NCBI GenBank assembly: GCA_012839185.1
Contig: DUNU01000003.1
Coordinates: 1-64,000 of the forward strand
Direction of reading: 5' to 3'
From: Clostridiales bacterium
Lineage (GTDB): Bacteria > Bacillota > Clostridia > Oscillospirales > Acutalibacteraceae
DNA: 64,000 nucleotides
Shown: positions 63,202-64,000 of the stretch, piece by piece
Position numbering within the stretch: position 1 is the stretch's first letter
How the letters are laid out: each line of letters begins with the position of its first letter
Position numbers and translations under genes: made by a program
Notes under the pieces: generated by a model
Seen by the model: only the letters and a program-made list of their open reading frames with translations
Database searches by the model: none
Told to the model about the DNA's origin: nothing

Positions 63202-64000
63202 ATGAATATACTTGTCCTTAACGGAAGCCCCAAAGGTGATTACAGCATAACACTTCAAACTACAAATTACATTAAAAAGCTAAATCAAAAACATAATATT
63301 GAAATATTGCATGTCGGACATAAAATCAAAGCTCTCGAAAGAGATATGAGTAAAGCCATCGAAATGATCGAGAAAGCTGACTTGCTTGTTTTTTCTTATC
63401 CGGTTTATACTTTTATTGCTCCGTGGCAGCTTCACAGATTTATTGAATTATTAAAAGAAGCAAAACTTGATTTGAGTAATAAGTTTGCTACTCAAATAAG
63501 CACTTCAAAACATTTTTATGATGTTACTGCTCACAAGTACATTCAAGACAACTGTGCAGATTTAGGATTAAAATATATTAATGGTCTTTCTGCAGATATG
63601 GATGACCTTCTTACCACGAAAGGGCAAAAAGAAGCAGAAGATTTTTACAATTTTGTTTGTTGGTCAGTTGAAAACAATCATTATGAAAGACCTTCTGTTT
63701 CTTATGCTTTAGGCGAACGCATTGCCGTAACAAAGGCAGAAAGCACAGAAAATAAAAGTGGAGATGTTGTAATTCTCACAAGCAAAGAGCCTGATGACAG
63801 TCAGTTGCAAGCAATGATTGATAGATTTATAGCCAAATGCAAAAGAAGTACACGAGTTATAAATATTTCAGAATATCCTTTTAAAGGCGGTTGTCTTGGT
63901 TGCTTTAATTGTGCAACTACCGGCAAATGTATTTATAAAGATGGTTTTGATGAATTTCTTCGTAACGAAATTCAAACAGCAGATGCAATTATATTTGCCT
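63202..64000 (+). CDS. Two-module flavodoxin-like NAD(P)H oxidoreductase, N-terminal part
   Basis: The first ~266 residues are present; the gene runs off the right edge. Module one (1-165) begins 'MNILVLNGSPKGDYSITLQT', the FMN-phosphate loop of NADPH-dependent FMN reductases, with 'ADLLVFSYPVYTFIAPWQL'. A second module follows (from ~190) with 'GDVVILTSKEPDD', 'GGCLGCFNCATTGKCIYKDGFDEF' and 'ADAIIFA', the Cys-rich pattern of iron-sulfur flavoprotein-type reductases. It is probably a cytosolic flavoprotein passing electrons from NAD(P)H. The ATG follows GGGAGAGAAT. Divergent from the TetR operon, it could share that regulator. Confidence 0.85.
   Translation, partial: MNILVLNGSPKGDYSITLQTTNYIKKLNQKHNIEILHVGHKIKALERDMSKAIEMIEKADLLVFSYPVYTFIAPWQLHRFIELLKEAKLDLSNKFATQISTSKHFYDVTAHKYIQDNCADLGLKYINGLSADMDDLLTTKGQKEAEDFYNFVCWSVENNHYERPSVSYALGERIAVTKAESTENKSGDVVILTSKEPDDSQLQAMIDRFIAKCKRSTRVINISEYPFKGGCLGCFNCATTGKCIYKDGFDEFLRNEIQTADAIIFA

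Overview
The window is AT-rich bacterial DNA with closely packed genes, Shine-Dalgarno starts, many TTGACA/TATAAT-type promoters with 17-base spacers, and hairpin-plus-U terminators. Gene content points to a Gram-positive clostridial anaerobe, most likely an Oscillospiraceae/Ruminococcaceae-type gut bacterium. The main clues are pyruvate phosphate dikinase, class B sortases, a dockerin-bearing secreted protein, an SRP RNA upstream of dnaX, an ECF transporter core, secreted proteins with Thr-rich tails, and intracellular glycosidases. This assignment is inference; there is no rRNA in the window.

Layout. 1-3487: start of ppdK (minus), then a secreted alkaline phosphatase and a neutral-ceramidase-like protein. 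3490-7240 (minus): folE, a ChbG/YdjC deacetylase, a glycerophosphodiesterase-like protein lacking its catalytic residues, and a membrane acyltransferase, overlapping or nearly touching. 7476-13844 (plus): a cell-surface cluster of two class B sortases, an unrecognised protein, a dockerin-SpoIID protein whose SpoIID motifs are in permuted order, and galE. 13910-15178 (minus): a membrane-anchored PP2C-like protein with a Thr-rich tail. 15278-20626: a radical SAM protein, SRP RNA, dnaX-ybaB-recR and a GIY-YIG/DUF4357 gene. 20672-28801: a seven-gene myo-inositol operon (iolJ-C-B-D-E-A-G).

28799-30474 (minus): a LicD transferase with an IspD/TarI-type cytidylyltransferase. 30546-30766: a free-standing 33-residue amphipathic peptide with its own promoter and terminator. 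30919-36765 (minus): a galactoside cluster (SGNH esterase, DapA/NanA-like aldolase, GH35, GH27). 36822-41089: a six-helix membrane protein, a secreted papain-like protease and a GPH sugar symporter. 41189-52489: a long housekeeping run, ruvCAB, an rRNA-methyltransferase-like gene, ecfA1-ecfA2-ecfT, truA, a DUF5711-like gene, a CvpA-like gene, pgsA and a ClpE-like unfoldase. 52504-54721 (minus): an EF-G-like GTPase. 54759-55724: an XRE regulator with an ImmA-type metallopeptidase. Then a PHP phosphoesterase (minus) and tRNA-Arg(ACG). 57066-63054 (minus): a TetR-controlled operon encoding an 826-residue duplicated secreted protein and a MacB-like ABC transporter. 63147-64000: start of a two-module flavoprotein.

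The most unusual items are: (1) the permuted SpoIID-dockerin protein beside two sortases; (2) the 33-residue peptide, whose I-I-x-x-I-K-K-L-F core recurs at the extreme C-terminus of the secreted C1A protease 9 kb away; (3) the TetR/duplicated exoprotein/ABC operon with two identical palindromes around its promoter; and (4) two apparent pseudo-enzymes (GDPD-like and PP2C-like). No CRISPR array, insertion sequence or prophage structural gene was seen.
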